27,287 nt of DNA from CABRXV01 sp900754955. GTDB lineage: Bacteria; Actinomycetota; Coriobacteriia; Coriobacteriales; Eggerthellaceae. The stretch lies in NCBI GenBank assembly GCA_902475005.1, contig CABRXV010000020.1, forward strand, positions 1 to 27,287, given 5' to 3'. The notes below the pieces were generated by a model, which had not been told where the DNA came from, did not search any database, and saw only the letters and a program-made list of their open reading frames with translations. Position numbers and translations under genes: made by a program. Position 1 is the first letter of the stretch. Each line of letters opens with the position of its first letter. Shown here piece after piece: positions 1 to 8,043 of this stretch.

Positions 1-2885
1 GCGAGTCCGATCATGAGCCCGCGCACCGCGTAGCTCGCGCATTCGTAGGCGAGCATGCGGGCGAACGCACGGTTCCCCATGCCGACCGATCTGAGCACGG
101 CGAATTCGCGCGTGCGCAGGATGATCGAGTTCGCGAGCGTGTTGAACACGTTCGCCACCGCCACGAGCATCGTGATCACGGTGAAACACAGGATGAACAG
201 CTTGAGCGCGTCGTAGATCATGCGGCTCGACTCCGCCTGCGCTGCGACGTCGGCCACCATCGCGCTGCCGCCGCTTACGCCCGACAGCGCGCTTTCGAGC
301 GTCTCCGCCACGGCCGCATGGTCGTCGGCGGCGATGTCGATCATGCCGAAGGAGTAGGCGAAGACATCGGCGGTGTCGGTTCCCTGCGCATGCTCGGCCA
401 CCGCTTCGGGCAGCACGATGGAGGGGAAGTGGTTCGTCGCCGAGATGGACACGAGCGCAGCTGGCATGTCGTCGGTGACGGCCGCCACGTCGACAGCGCG
501 GTGCACGGCAACCTCGTCGAGCGGGTAGGTGACGATCTCGCTTTCATCCTCGATGCCTGTGTTCGGCACGTATCCGGCGACGAGTTCGCCGTCGTCCGTG
601 CGTATGAGGCCCATCCGCGCATAGCCTTCGATCTCCTCGGTGGCGTAGAGATCGAGCGTGCCGCCTGCCGTGAGTGCATCGGTGTCGACGTATTGGCCCG
701 TGGAAGGGTTGTACGTCTGGTAGCTGCCGATGCCGATGGCACGTGGATGCTCGGGATCGTTGAACGCGTCGGCGTCGAGGCCGAGCTCGTCGATCATGTC
801 GGTCCACGTGGCGTCATCGACGTAGAAGATGGTGACGGCGCCTGTGTACGTGCCGTCGGCGCTGAACGCGGCGGGCACCCAGCTCGCGCTCGACATCTCG
901 TTGATCGCAAGCTGCGCGGCGCGCGCGTTCTCGCCCGTCATGGACGCGGGCACGGAGGCTTCGGCCTGTCCCTGCAGGATGGTTCCCGTGATCTGGGCGC
1001 CGCCCGTGTTCGCTACGATGCCCTTCACTTCTGCGAACGTTTCGGCGAAGGGGCGCTCCTCCACGCCGTCGCTGTATCGAGCGAACGCCGACACGGCGAC
1101 GTCGGTTCCGCCGAGCGCCTTCGTGTTCGCGCGGTCCACGAGCGGATCGAGGTAGAGCGCGATGCTGCCGGTGACGACCACGAGCGCTACGCTGACGGCG
1201 AGCGACGCCACCACCACGCGGCCGCGTCCGCTCGCACGCGAGAGGTTGCGGTGGGCGAGCGTGCCGCTCGCGCCGAAGAGGCGCTCTGCGATTCCGTGCG
1301 TGCGCAGGGCGGCGGCGATGGCGTTTTCGCTCGTTCCGCTTGCCTGCGGTGCGTGAGCTCCTTGCTTCGCCGCGGTCTGCTTCCGCCGCAGCTTGCGCTG
1401 GGCGCGGCGCGAGAGCTTGACGTCCTGCGTTTGGCGGATCGCATCCACGGCTGACACGCGCGCCGCGCGCCAGGCGGGAATCCAGGCGCTTGCGAGAAGC
1501 ACGACGAGCGCGATGACGATGCTCGCTGCGATGCTCGCCGGCGCCACGGTGAGCGGGATGCCGCCTGCGGTGTTGAGTGCTGACGCGAAGGCGCCGCGCG
1601 TGAGTTCGAGCACGACCGCCGTGCCGCCGATGCCGAGCAGGATGCCGCAGGGCAGGGCGACGGCGCCGAGGAAGAGGGCTTCGGTGAGCACGGCGCGCCG
1701 CAGCTGGCGCTTCGAGGCGCCGATGGAGGCGAGCAGCCCGAACTGGCGCGTGCGTTCGGCCACCGAGATGGCGAAGGCGTTGTAGATGAGCGAGATGGAC
1801 GCTACGGCGATGACGACGAGCAGCACGGCTGCGTAGATGTAGAGCGAGCTCCAGATGAGCGCGCCGTCGGCGTGAATGCCGAGGAAACGCAGCAGGTTCG
1901 TGTGCGCGGTGAGCGATGCGGCGCTCGGACACGCGTCGGTGACGAGCGATTCGATCGCGTCGGTTGAGCCGAGGTTCTGCGTGACAACCCAGACGTTGTC
2001 GAACTGGCCCGCTGCGGGGTAGTTGGCGGCTTCTTCGGGTACGACGAGGGCGCACGCACCGCCGCTCGCGCCGGCGGTGAATTCGTTTCCGAGGAAGCTC
2101 GGGCCGCTCTCGTAGAAGCCCACGACGGTGTAGGTGCGCGTCTGCACGTCGACGAGTTCGGGCAGCGCGACAGCGGGCGTCTCGCCGTCATCCGTCGTGA
2201 TTCCGTTTTCCGCATCGTATTCGGCCTGGTCGAAGATCGCCTGGGCGGTCATGGCGTCGAGCGACGTGCCAGCGGTTGCGTAGCGGCCCGCGTCGAGCGT
2301 GAGCGTGCTGCCGACGCCGAGTGCGCCGTCGGTTTGCACGTTGCCTGTGCCGTCGGCGCCGAGTTCTGCACCGCGCAGGGTGCTCGGCAACGTGATCTCG
2401 CCTGTGGCGGCGGGCATGCGCCCCTCGACGAGCTCGGGCATCATGGTGAGGTAGGGCGCTTCGGCCGCTGCGTTCGCCTCGCCGTCTGAGGGCGACGCGG
2501 TTGCTGCTGCGGCATCGTAGTGCGCCGTGCCCTTGACTGTTTCGGGCAGGGTGCGCAGCACCACCATGCTGCCGTAGTAGGCGCCGTCGGCTTCCGAAAA
2601 CGGCGCGACGCCCAGCTCGAGCGAGCTTGCGATGTCGGTTGCATCGTCCGAGGCCGCAAGCGCGTCGAGTTCGCCTTCCGCCTTCTCAGCGGGAAGGGTG
2701 AAATAGGCGTGCCAGCTTCCTTCGGTGTTGACGGTGCGCTGCTCGAGCGCGGCTTGGAGGCTTGAAACGCAGGTGAGGATGGCGCAGATGAGCGCCACGG
2801 AGAGCGTGATCCCCAAAACGGCGACCACGGTGCGCACGCGGTTTTTCGCCAGCGAGCGCCGGGTGAAGGAAGTCATGACGCTCAT
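1..2885 (-). CDS. FtsX-family ABC transporter permease (3' end beyond window)
   Basis: This is the membrane subunit of a MacB/LolD-type ABC exporter and it partners the ATPase immediately upstream. About 961 codons are open without a stop from ATG at 2885 to the left window edge, so the C-terminus is missing. One membrane helix follows the start (residues ~12-35), then a long extracytoplasmic region rich in Asp, Ala and Thr. A multi-helix FtsX core comes next (around bases 1880-1470, containing 'RQFGLLASIGASKRQL', the usual FtsX coupling-helix signature). A second soluble region and a second FtsX core begin at the left edge ('REFAVLRSVGMGNRAF'). Two such cores in one chain is the duplicated FtsX layout. 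The start codon overlaps the ATPase stop (ATGA), so the two are translationally coupled. The transported substrate cannot be told; antimicrobial peptide, lipid or lipoprotein export are all possible from family knowledge. Confidence 0.9.
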   Translation of the reverse strand, partial: MSVMTSFTRRSLAKNRVRTVVAVLGITLSVALICAILTCVSSLQAALEQRTVNTEGSWHAYFTLPAEKAEGELDALAASDDATDIASSLELGVAPFSEADGAYYGSMVVLRTLPETVKGTAHYDAAAATASPSDGEANAAAEAPYLTMMPELVEGRMPAATGEITLPSTLRGAELGADGTGNVQTDGALGVGSTLTLDAGRYATAGTSLDAMTAQAIFDQAEYDAENGITTDDGETPAVALPELVDVQTRTYTVVGFYESGPSFLGNEFTAGASGGACALVVPEEAANYPAAGQFDNVWVVTQNLGSTDAIESLVTDACPSAASLTAHTNLLRFLGIHADGALIWSSLYIYAAVLLVVIAVASISLIYNAFAISVAERTRQFGLLASIGASKRQLRRAVLTEALFLGAVALPCGILLGIGGTAVVLELTRGAFASALNTAGGIPLTVAPASIAASIVIALVVLLASAWIPAWRAARVSAVDAIRQTQDVKLSRRAQRKLRRKQTAAKQGAHAPQASGTSENAIAAALRTHGIAERLFGASGTLAHRNLSRASGRGRVVVASLAVSVALVVVTGSIALYLDPLVDRANTKALGGTDVAVSAFARYSDGVEERPFAETFAEVKGIVANTGGAQITGTILQGQAEASVPASMTGENARAAQLAINEMSSASWVPAAFSADGTYTGAVTIFYVDDATWTDMIDELGLDADAFNDPEHPRAIGIGSYQTYNPSTGQYVDTDALTAGGTLDLYATEEIEGYARMGLIRTDDGELVAGYVPNTGIEDESEIVTYPLDEVAVHRAVDVAAVTDDMPAALVSISATNHFPSIVLPEAVAEHAQGTDTADVFAYSFGMIDIAADDHAAVAETLESALSGVSGGSAMVADVAAQAESSRMIYDALKLFILCFTVITMLVAVANVFNTLANSIILRTREFAVLRSVGMGNRAFARMLAYECASYAVRGLMIGL

Positions 2886-3565
2886 CGGCGGATCCTCTCG
2901 TCGTGCACGAGCCTGCCGTCCTCGATGGAGATGATGCGGTCGGCGGCGAGGGCGATGTCCTCGTCGTGCGTGATGACGACGAGCGTCTGGCCGTCACGTT
3001 CGTTCGAGGCGCGCAGCAGCGCCATGATCTCGCGGCTGTTGCGCGAGTCGAGGTTGCCGGTCGGTTCGTCGGCGAGCACGATCGAGGGTGCGTTCATGAG
3101 CGCGCGCCCGATGGCGACGCGCTGCTGCTGGCCGCCCGACAGCTGGTTGGGCAGGTGCGACTCGCGCCCCGTGAGCCCGAGCGTGCCGAGCAGCGCGGCA
3201 AGGTGCTCTTTGTTGACGGGACGACCGTCGAGCGCAACGGGCAGCGTGATGTTCTCCACCACGTTGAGCACGGGGATGAGGTTGTAGAACTGGTAGACGA
3301 GTCCCACCTCGCGGCGGCGGAACACGGCGAGTTCCTCGTCGCTGCGCTGGTAGATGTCGTCGTCGCCGAGGAACACGGTGCCCGATGTGGGACGGTCGAC
3401 GCCGCCCATGAGGTGCATGAGCGTCGACTTGCCCGATCCCGACGAGCCGACGATGGCGACGAACTCGCCTTCGGCGATGCTGAACGACACGTCGTCGAGC
3501 GCGCGCGTCGCCTGCTCGCCTTCGCCGTACACCTTGGTGAGGTGGCTGATGGTGAGGATGTCCAT
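2882..3565 (-). CDS. ABC transporter ATP-binding protein (MacB/LolD family)
   Basis: The 227-residue cytoplasmic ATPase powers the adjacent FtsX permease. All ABC motifs are visible: Walker A GSSGSGKST at residues 40-48, Q-loop YQFYNL at 91-96, signature LSGGQQ at 142-147, Walker B IVLADEP at 162-168 with the family-typical TGNLDS after it, and the switch His in 'VVITHD' at 200. The 'DEPTGNLDS' and 'YQFYNLIPVLNVVEN' strings are characteristic of the MacB/LolD/FtsE group. The start ATG at 3565 has an AGAAAGG ribosome-binding site just upstream. Its stop overlaps the permease start by 4 nt. No two-component or TetR regulator gene lies beside it in this window, although an operator-like array sits about 290-315 bp upstream. 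Confidence 0.95.
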   Translation of the reverse strand: MDILTISHLTKVYGEGEQATRALDDVSFSIAEGEFVAIVGSSGSGKSTLMHLMGGVDRPTSGTVFLGDDDIYQRSDEELAVFRRREVGLVYQFYNLIPVLNVVENITLPVALDGRPVNKEHLAALLGTLGLTGRESHLPNQLSGGQQQRVAIGRALMNAPSIVLADEPTGNLDSRNSREIMALLRASNERDGQTLVVITHDEDIALAADRIISIEDGRLVHDERIRR

Positions 3566-3850
3566 AGCGGAGCCTTTCTCGTGCGTCTTCGTTCGGGACG
3601 GTATGCCAGCGCTGCGCGATGCGGGTGCTCGAACGGCGAAGCGTGCGCTGCGGACACGTTCGGCCGACTCGATGTGCGGGTGCGTACTCGACTTGCTGCG
3701 TGGCGGCGTGAAACCGGGCGCGCGTTGGGTTGTTGTTGCGTCTGTGCGCGGCGCGGAGGTTGCATGCGCTCAGCCGACGTCGTGCGGCGCGGGCACGGTT
3801 CGTCCCACCACGATCGTACGAAACCGCGCTTGCTGCCCCCTAACGCGCGC

Positions 3851-3880
3851 ATTACGGAAGTGTAATGGAACGATTACACT
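3851..3880. promoter_or_regulatory. Operator-like array of three alternating ATTAC/GTAAT half-sites
   Basis: ATTAC begins at 3851, GTAAT at 3862 and ATTAC at 3873, so the half-sites alternate in orientation with an exact 11-nt start-to-start period, close to one DNA turn. The right pair extends to a perfect 8-bp inverted repeat, AGTGTAAT-N6-ATTACACT (3859-3866 and 3873-3880). This geometry is typical of dimeric repressor sites. The regulator is not identified. The site lies in the intergenic region that could serve the ABC operon (minus strand) or the plus-strand gene at 4183. Confidence 0.5.
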
Positions 3881-3918
3881 GCCACGCCTCGTTGCGTACG
3901 GGTTGTTGCGAAATAGTG

Positions 3919-4097
3919 CGCGAAAATCACCGAAGTATGCTTGCCTTGTGATGCGCGGGATTCTTCGGGTTACGAACGCGTTTTAAGCCGGGATTGAAAC
4001 ACGCTTCTGAGCAGGCGTTTCTCCGTCGTCGATTTTTTCGGGTGATTCGAGTCACGCGTTTACGCGCTCGTAAGAGGGTACTTCGGTGATTTTCGCG
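3919..4097. repeat. Inverted-repeat-bounded element, copy 1
   Basis: A perfect 19-bp inverted repeat (CGCGAAAATCACCGAAGTA at 3919-3937, its complement at 4079-4097) bounds a 179-bp segment. The part shared with copy 2 is TCACCGAAGTATGCT at 3927-3941, core CTTCTGAGCAGGCGTTTCTC at 4004-4023, and TACTTCGGTGA ending at 4089 (163 bp). It contains no ORF and is visibly more AT-rich than neighbouring genes. It could be a MITE-like element, a BIME/REP-like structured repeat or a regulatory module; the sequence alone does not decide. Confidence 0.75.
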
Positions 4098-4182
4098 AAG
4101 AAAACGCGCGCAACGTGTCCCTCTGGCGACCGCGCGATACGGTAGCGCCATCGTCTGGGGTGGGGAGTCGGGAGGTGGGGTT

Positions 4183-5181
4183 GTGGGCAATCGGGTGATT
4201 CTCGGTCATGGGACCGCGCTCAAGGTGGCGCGCTGGGCGTCTCTGCACGGCGTCGAGCTCGAACGCACGCGCTCGTGCGTTGTTCCCGAGGCGCCGCGGC
4301 ATCCCTCGGACGTGCTCGCTGCGGTGGAGGCGACGGATATGCCGCATCGCGATCTCGCTCAGCGGCTTCTCGACGAGGATTGCGTGCATGTTCTAGTTGG
4401 CAAGCGCGCAGGTTGCAGAGTGAACAAGCGGCTCGTTTCCCATCTTTGCACCGGCACCCTGCCGCGGCAGCCGTTTGTGCGCATCGCGGAAGAGCTCTAC
4501 GCCGCGGTTCCTAATCTCGCTCTCTGCCAGAAGGCGGCACTTGAAAAAGATGCGGTTGCGCTGCTGCTTCTGCTGTGGGAGGCGTGCGGCACGTATCAAA
4601 CGTCGGCGACGGGGTTTGCCGAGCGCTATCAGATGACGCCGGTTACGACGTTTCGTTCGCTTGCGCTGTTCGTCGCGAGCAATACGACGGTGCGCGGCGC
4701 GCGCAAGATCGCGCGGCTGTTGCGGTATGTGTCAGCGTATGCTGCATCACCTCGGGAGGCGCAGCTTGCGCTCCTGCTCGGCCTGCCGCTTCGCTACGGT
4801 GGATACAATCTGGGCATTCCTCAGATGAACTGGCGTGTTGAGGCGAAGGGCGAGGCGCGTTCGATTGCGCGCAGGAGTCATTTCAGGTGTGATCTTTGCT
4901 GGCCTGAGGCGCGCATTGACGTGGAGTATCAGAGTCGCGAGATGCACGGCGGCGAGGAGAAGCGTGTAGACGACTCGCGCCGCGCCAACGCGCTCACTGA
5001 GATGGGGTGGACGGTCGTGGGCGTGACGGGTGATGAGCTTGCGAGCATCACGGCAACCGATGCCATTGCCGATGCGCTGCGGAAACGTCTCGGCAAGCGT
5101 GCTTGTCGTGTTGACGAGACGCTTCTCGCGCGCAGGATGCAGTTGCGGTCGAAGTTGGGGCTTCCCACGCGGTGGGATTAG
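4183..5181 (+). CDS. Putative PD-(D/E)XK endonuclease-domain protein (AbiEi/DUF559-like)
   Basis: This 332-residue protein resembles actinobacterial proteins that pair an AbiEi-type N-terminal region with a DUF559/Vsr-like nuclease domain. The N-terminal half contains 'VHVLVGKRAGCRVNKRLVSH' and 'PNLALCQKAALEKDAVAL', patterns seen in that family. The C-terminal half contains 'SPREAQLALLLGLP' (Glu192), then 'CDLCWPEARIDVEYQS' with Asp237, Glu248 and Gln250 in PD-(D/E)XK-like spacing, then Trp276 and 'VTGDEL'. The usual Lys after the Glu is Gln here, so activity is uncertain. The start is GTG at 4183, chosen because GGAGGT at 4171-4176 is well placed. It stands alone between two copies of a ~163-bp repeat. 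It could be a nuclease, a solitary antitoxin-like regulator or a domesticated mobile-element protein. The family call is by motif pattern only. Confidence 0.7.
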   Translation: MGNRVILGHGTALKVARWASLHGVELERTRSCVVPEAPRHPSDVLAAVEATDMPHRDLAQRLLDEDCVHVLVGKRAGCRVNKRLVSHLCTGTLPRQPFVRIAEELYAAVPNLALCQKAALEKDAVALLLLLWEACGTYQTSATGFAERYQMTPVTTFRSLALFVASNTTVRGARKIARLLRYVSAYAASPREAQLALLLGLPLRYGGYNLGIPQMNWRVEAKGEARSIARRSHFRCDLCWPEARIDVEYQSREMHGGEEKRVDDSRRANALTEMGWTVVGVTGDELASITATDAIADALRKRLGKRACRVDETLLARRMQLRSKLGLPTRWD

Positions 5182-5600
5182 CGGGCTGCGGGTTCGCTTG
5201 CGTGTGGTGAGGTGATGGGGCGAAGGCTCGGCTTCGCGTGACAGCGGCGAAGTGCAGGCGAGGTTCGCGTGACGGAAAGAGCGCGACGGTGCCGCGATTC
5301 CGCGCGGATCATACGAGAAAATGCAGATTATTCACCGAAGTATGCTGTCTCCTATGAGGGATGGGGCTGAGAGGGAGTGCGAACGAATCGCTACGCGCGA
5401 AGACGAACTTCTGACCAGGCGTTTCTCTGAGCGTCTTTTATGTGATGATAAGGCGCTCCGACGTGAGCGAAAATACACAGGATACTTCGGTGAAAAATCG
5501 GAAGATTTCGGGAATAACCCGTCCGTACGGAGCGAGGTCGTGTGTCGTTTGCGGCGGCGCGCGGCAAAGCGCTCGGATGCTTGCTGTCGCCGCGTTTCGC
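5182..5600. other. Non-coding region downstream of the nuclease-like gene
   Basis: These 419 bp separate two convergent genes. A short GCGAAG/CTTCGC hairpin at 5220-5237 lacks a T-tract and is only a weak terminator candidate. Copy 2 of the inverted-repeat element fills 5332-5493. Nothing is recognised in 5495-5600, and no convincing small ORF was seen. Confidence 0.6.
5332..5493. repeat. Inverted-repeat-bounded element, copy 2
   Basis: This is the second copy of the element found upstream of the nuclease-like gene. TCACCGAAGTATGCT starts at 5332, the core CTTCTGACCAGGCGTTTCTC is at 5408-5427 (19 of 20 identical to copy 1), and TACTTCGGTGA ends at 5493. The offset from left end to core is 76 nt (77 in copy 1), and from core end to right end it is 66 nt in both. 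Sequence between the anchors has diverged, which suggests that the ends, core and spacing are what is conserved. Confidence 0.75.
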
Positions 5601-6155
5601 CTACAGCATCACGTGGCGAAACGCCTGGTCGATCGGGCGTGCGCTGTCGTAGATGCCGCATGAGCGCGAGCCGTCTTTCGGAAGGGACACGCTGCCGGGG
5701 TTGAACGCCCAGACGCTGGGGCGGTTGAGGGCGGGCTCGTTCACCTTGACGTGCGTGTGCCCGAACAGCACGGCAGCGTTTTCGGGTAACGGCGGTAGAT
5801 CGTCGCTGCTGTGGGGGAATCCCGCGCCGAACACGTGCCCGTGCGTGAGGAAGAGCGTGCGCCCTGCATCGTCGACGATTTGGACGTAGTCGGCCATGCA
5901 GGGGAAATCGAGCACCATCTGATCAACCTCGGCGTCGCAGTTGCCGCGCACGGCGATGATCCGCGGTGCGAGCGCATTGAGCAGTGGGATGACTTCCTTG
6001 GGCGCATAGCCTTCGGGCAGATCGTTGCGCGGGCCGTGGTAGAGCACGTCGCCGAGCAGCACGATGCGGTCGGGTGTCTCGCGCTCGATGAAGTCGACGA
6101 GCTTGCGCGTCCAGGTGGCTGATCCGTGGATGTCTGATGCGATGACGAGCTTCAT
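5601..6155 (-). CDS. yfcE: YfcE-type metallophosphoesterase / phosphodiesterase
   Basis: This 184-residue cytoplasmic phosphodiesterase has the same length as E. coli YfcE. The calcineurin-like metal-binding motifs occur in order: SDIHG near residue 7, GDVLYHGPRN near 35, GNCD near 71, THGH near 105 and GHTH near 133. The 'HGPRN-LPEGYAPKEV' and 'VRGNCDAEVDQM' stretches closely match YfcE rather than generic MPEs. Family members hydrolyse phosphodiesters in a Mn2+-dependent way; the physiological substrate is not settled. The start at 6155 follows a strong GAGAAGGAG site. It is monocistronic and convergent with the nuclease-like gene. Confidence 0.93.
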   Translation of the reverse strand: MKLVIASDIHGSATWTRKLVDFIERETPDRIVLLGDVLYHGPRNDLPEGYAPKEVIPLLNALAPRIIAVRGNCDAEVDQMVLDFPCMADYVQIVDDAGRTLFLTHGHVFGAGFPHSSDDLPPLPENAAVLFGHTHVKVNEPALNRPSVWAFNPGSVSLPKDGSRSCGIYDSARPIDQAFRHVML

Positions 6156-6407
6156 GATGCTCCTTCTCGTGAGATTTCTCGTGGGAACGGCGCGCGTTCG
6201 GCGTGTCGTTTTCGCGCGGCTCAGCGTCTGCGGGGGCGCGTCTTTTGGCTACCGAAACGCTCGCAGTCGCCGACGCTCGCGCGAAGCTTTCATAAGTGTA
6301 AGCGATACGTCACTCCGATCGATGGCAGAGAACGCGAGCGCGCTTCATGATACGGAAGCGTGTTGTGCGCTGTGTGTAGCGCGCATCTGCCGAAGGGGAG
6401 GAGAGCC

Positions 6408-7829
6408 ATGATCGTTCGGATAGCGGTAGGCAACGTGAGGCGGAGCATCGCCGACTTCTCGGTGTATTTCATCACGCTGTGCTTCGCCGCGTGCATGCTC
6501 TACTCCTTCACGGCGTCGACGGATTACCTGGTCGCACTCGATCTCACCGAGGACCAGCGTGCGGTGTACGCGCAGGCGGGTGATGTGGTGCGTGCGTTCT
6601 CGGTGTTCACTGTGGTGGTGTTCGCCTTCCTGGTGGCGTATGCGAACCGCTTTCTCGTGCGGCGGCGCAAGCGCGAGTTCGCCCTCTACCACCTGCTCGG
6701 CATGAACGCGAGCTCTGTGTCGGCCATCCTCACGATCGAAGCGGGTGTTGTGAGCGTATGCGCGTTGGCAGCGGGCATCGCGCTGGGCGTTGCGCTGTCG
6801 CCGGCGTTCAACTTTGTGGCAGCAATCGTGTTCGGCGTTCCGTGGACGATGGCGTTTGCAGCCTCGGGAAGCGCTGCGCTGTGGACCTGCGGATCGTTCG
6901 TCGGTATCACCGTGCTGGCGGGGATCGTTGTCGTGGCGGATGTGAACAGGCGAACGCTGCTCGATCTCATGTATGCCGAACGTGCGCCCGAGCGCCCGCG
7001 GCTGAGGGGGCGCGTCTCATGCGCCCTCCAGATGATTGCCGCGGCGCTGCTGCTCGGCGCGGTGTGGGGGATCTGCCTTCTCTATCCGACGTATTTCGTG
7101 CTGCTCGTTCTGCCGCTCGGGTTCGTGGCGCTGTTCGGCACTTATTTTCTCTTTCGCGTGGTGACGAGCGTGTCGTCGCGGATGGCGCGGCGGTCGCGAC
7201 GCTACCTCGAGGGGCTGCGCATGGTGGTTGCGCGGCAGTTCGAGGCGAAGGTGGAGAGCAGCTGCGTTGCCCTGGCGTGCGTGTGCGTGCTCGTTGCAGC
7301 GGCGGTGTGCATGGTGTGCGCGGGGCTTGCGCTGAGCGTGGGGGTGCAGGGCGGCGCGTACGCGGCCGACGCATCGGCAGCGTTCGCTGCGGAAGGGGTC
7401 TCGTCGACGTTTGCGTTGTCGGTGGCGCCTCTCGCGTACGTGTGCTTGCTCTACGGACTCACGTTTCTCGTGGCGGCGGGCGCGATCCTCGCGATCCAGC
7501 AGCTTTCCGACGCGGCCGACAACCGCAGGGCGTACGAGCTCATCGCACGCCTCGGCGCCGACGAGGGCGAGATGCGCCGTGCCGTTGCACGGCAGGTCGG
7601 GCGGTATTTCACGTTGCCGGTCGTGACGGCTCTCGTGCACAGCGTGTTCGGCCTGCAGGTGATCGCGCTGTTCGCGCTCGCCGCAGGTGCCGCATCGTTC
7701 AAGCTCATCGTGGGATCGGCGGTGCTCGTCGTGGTGGCGGTCATGGTGGGCTACTACGCGCTTTGCACGGCGGCCTGCGTGCGCATGCTCGTCACGCGCA
7801 CCGCTCCCGAAGCGGGGAGGCCTGCGTAA
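6408..7829 (+). CDS. Orphan FtsX-like ABC permease (BceB-related, short)
   Basis: This 473-residue polytopic membrane protein has hydrophobic segments throughout and cytoplasmic basic loops such as 'VRRRKREFALYHLLGMNA', the FtsX coupling-helix pattern seen in BceB/VraG permeases. A related loop, 'DNRRAYELIARLGADEGEMRR', occurs near the C-terminus. BceB proteins are usually ~650 residues with a large extracellular domain after helix 6; that domain is absent or very short here. The start ATG at 6408 was chosen because GGGGAGGAG at 6395-6403 precedes it; an upstream in-frame ATG at 6360 lacks such a site. No ATPase gene is adjacent, so it is an orphan permease or works with an ATPase encoded elsewhere. 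Confidence 0.85.
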   Translation: MIVRIAVGNVRRSIADFSVYFITLCFAACMLYSFTASTDYLVALDLTEDQRAVYAQAGDVVRAFSVFTVVVFAFLVAYANRFLVRRRKREFALYHLLGMNASSVSAILTIEAGVVSVCALAAGIALGVALSPAFNFVAAIVFGVPWTMAFAASGSAALWTCGSFVGITVLAGIVVVADVNRRTLLDLMYAERAPERPRLRGRVSCALQMIAAALLLGAVWGICLLYPTYFVLLVLPLGFVALFGTYFLFRVVTSVSSRMARRSRRYLEGLRMVVARQFEAKVESSCVALACVCVLVAAAVCMVCAGLALSVGVQGGAYAADASAAFAAEGVSSTFALSVAPLAYVCLLYGLTFLVAAGAILAIQQLSDAADNRRAYELIARLGADEGEMRRAVARQVGRYFTLPVVTALVHSVFGLQVIALFALAAGAASFKLIVGSAVLVVVAVMVGYYALCTAACVRMLVTRTAPEAGRPA

Positions 7830-7960
7830 CAGGCGACCGCGGGCATCTGACCGGCTGCCGCCGCGTCTTGTCGCGCGCGTCCGCGCGCAAAGACCCATCT
7901 GCGCCGCGTGGTTTGACGGCGCAAGCCCAAGCGCTTTGCGCGCCGCTCGCGCATAAGGAA

Positions 7961-7989
7961 AGCGCCCGACGGATGGGCCGTCGGGCGCT
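7961..7989 (-). terminator. Rho-independent terminator between convergent genes
   Basis: A perfect 12-bp stem, AGCGCCCGACGG (7961-7972) with its complement at 7978-7989, has a 5-nt loop. Read on the minus strand the stem is followed by TTTCCTTA, a modest T-rich tail, so it best terminates the YbjN-like gene. It also sits downstream of the orphan permease and may work weakly in both directions. Confidence 0.75.
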
Positions 7990-8043
7990 CAGGTTCGCAG
8001 GGCAAACGCGCGGGTTCTGTGCCGCGCGCCGTCTTTCAGGGGT

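Larger units (their letters stand above)
3566..4182. other. Long non-coding region upstream of ABC operon and nuclease-like gene
   Basis: These 617 bp separate two divergent units and contain no convincing gene. The left ~285 bp show nothing recognisable. The right half holds an operator-like array (3851-3880) and a ~163-180 bp inverted-repeat element (3919-4097), both listed separately. No tRNA or riboswitch fold could be recognised by eye. Confidence 0.6.

Noticed and set aside
3919..4097. A CRISPR repeat-spacer unit or tRNA-like fold in the repeat element
   Set aside because: There are only two element copies 1.2 kb apart, with no repeat-spacer periodicity, no cas genes and no cloverleaf or CCA-compatible stem.
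4183..5181. Type IV toxin-antitoxin AbiE pair
   Set aside because: Only an AbiEi-like N-terminal pattern is visible; no AbiEii nucleotidyltransferase-like toxin gene is adjacent on either strand.
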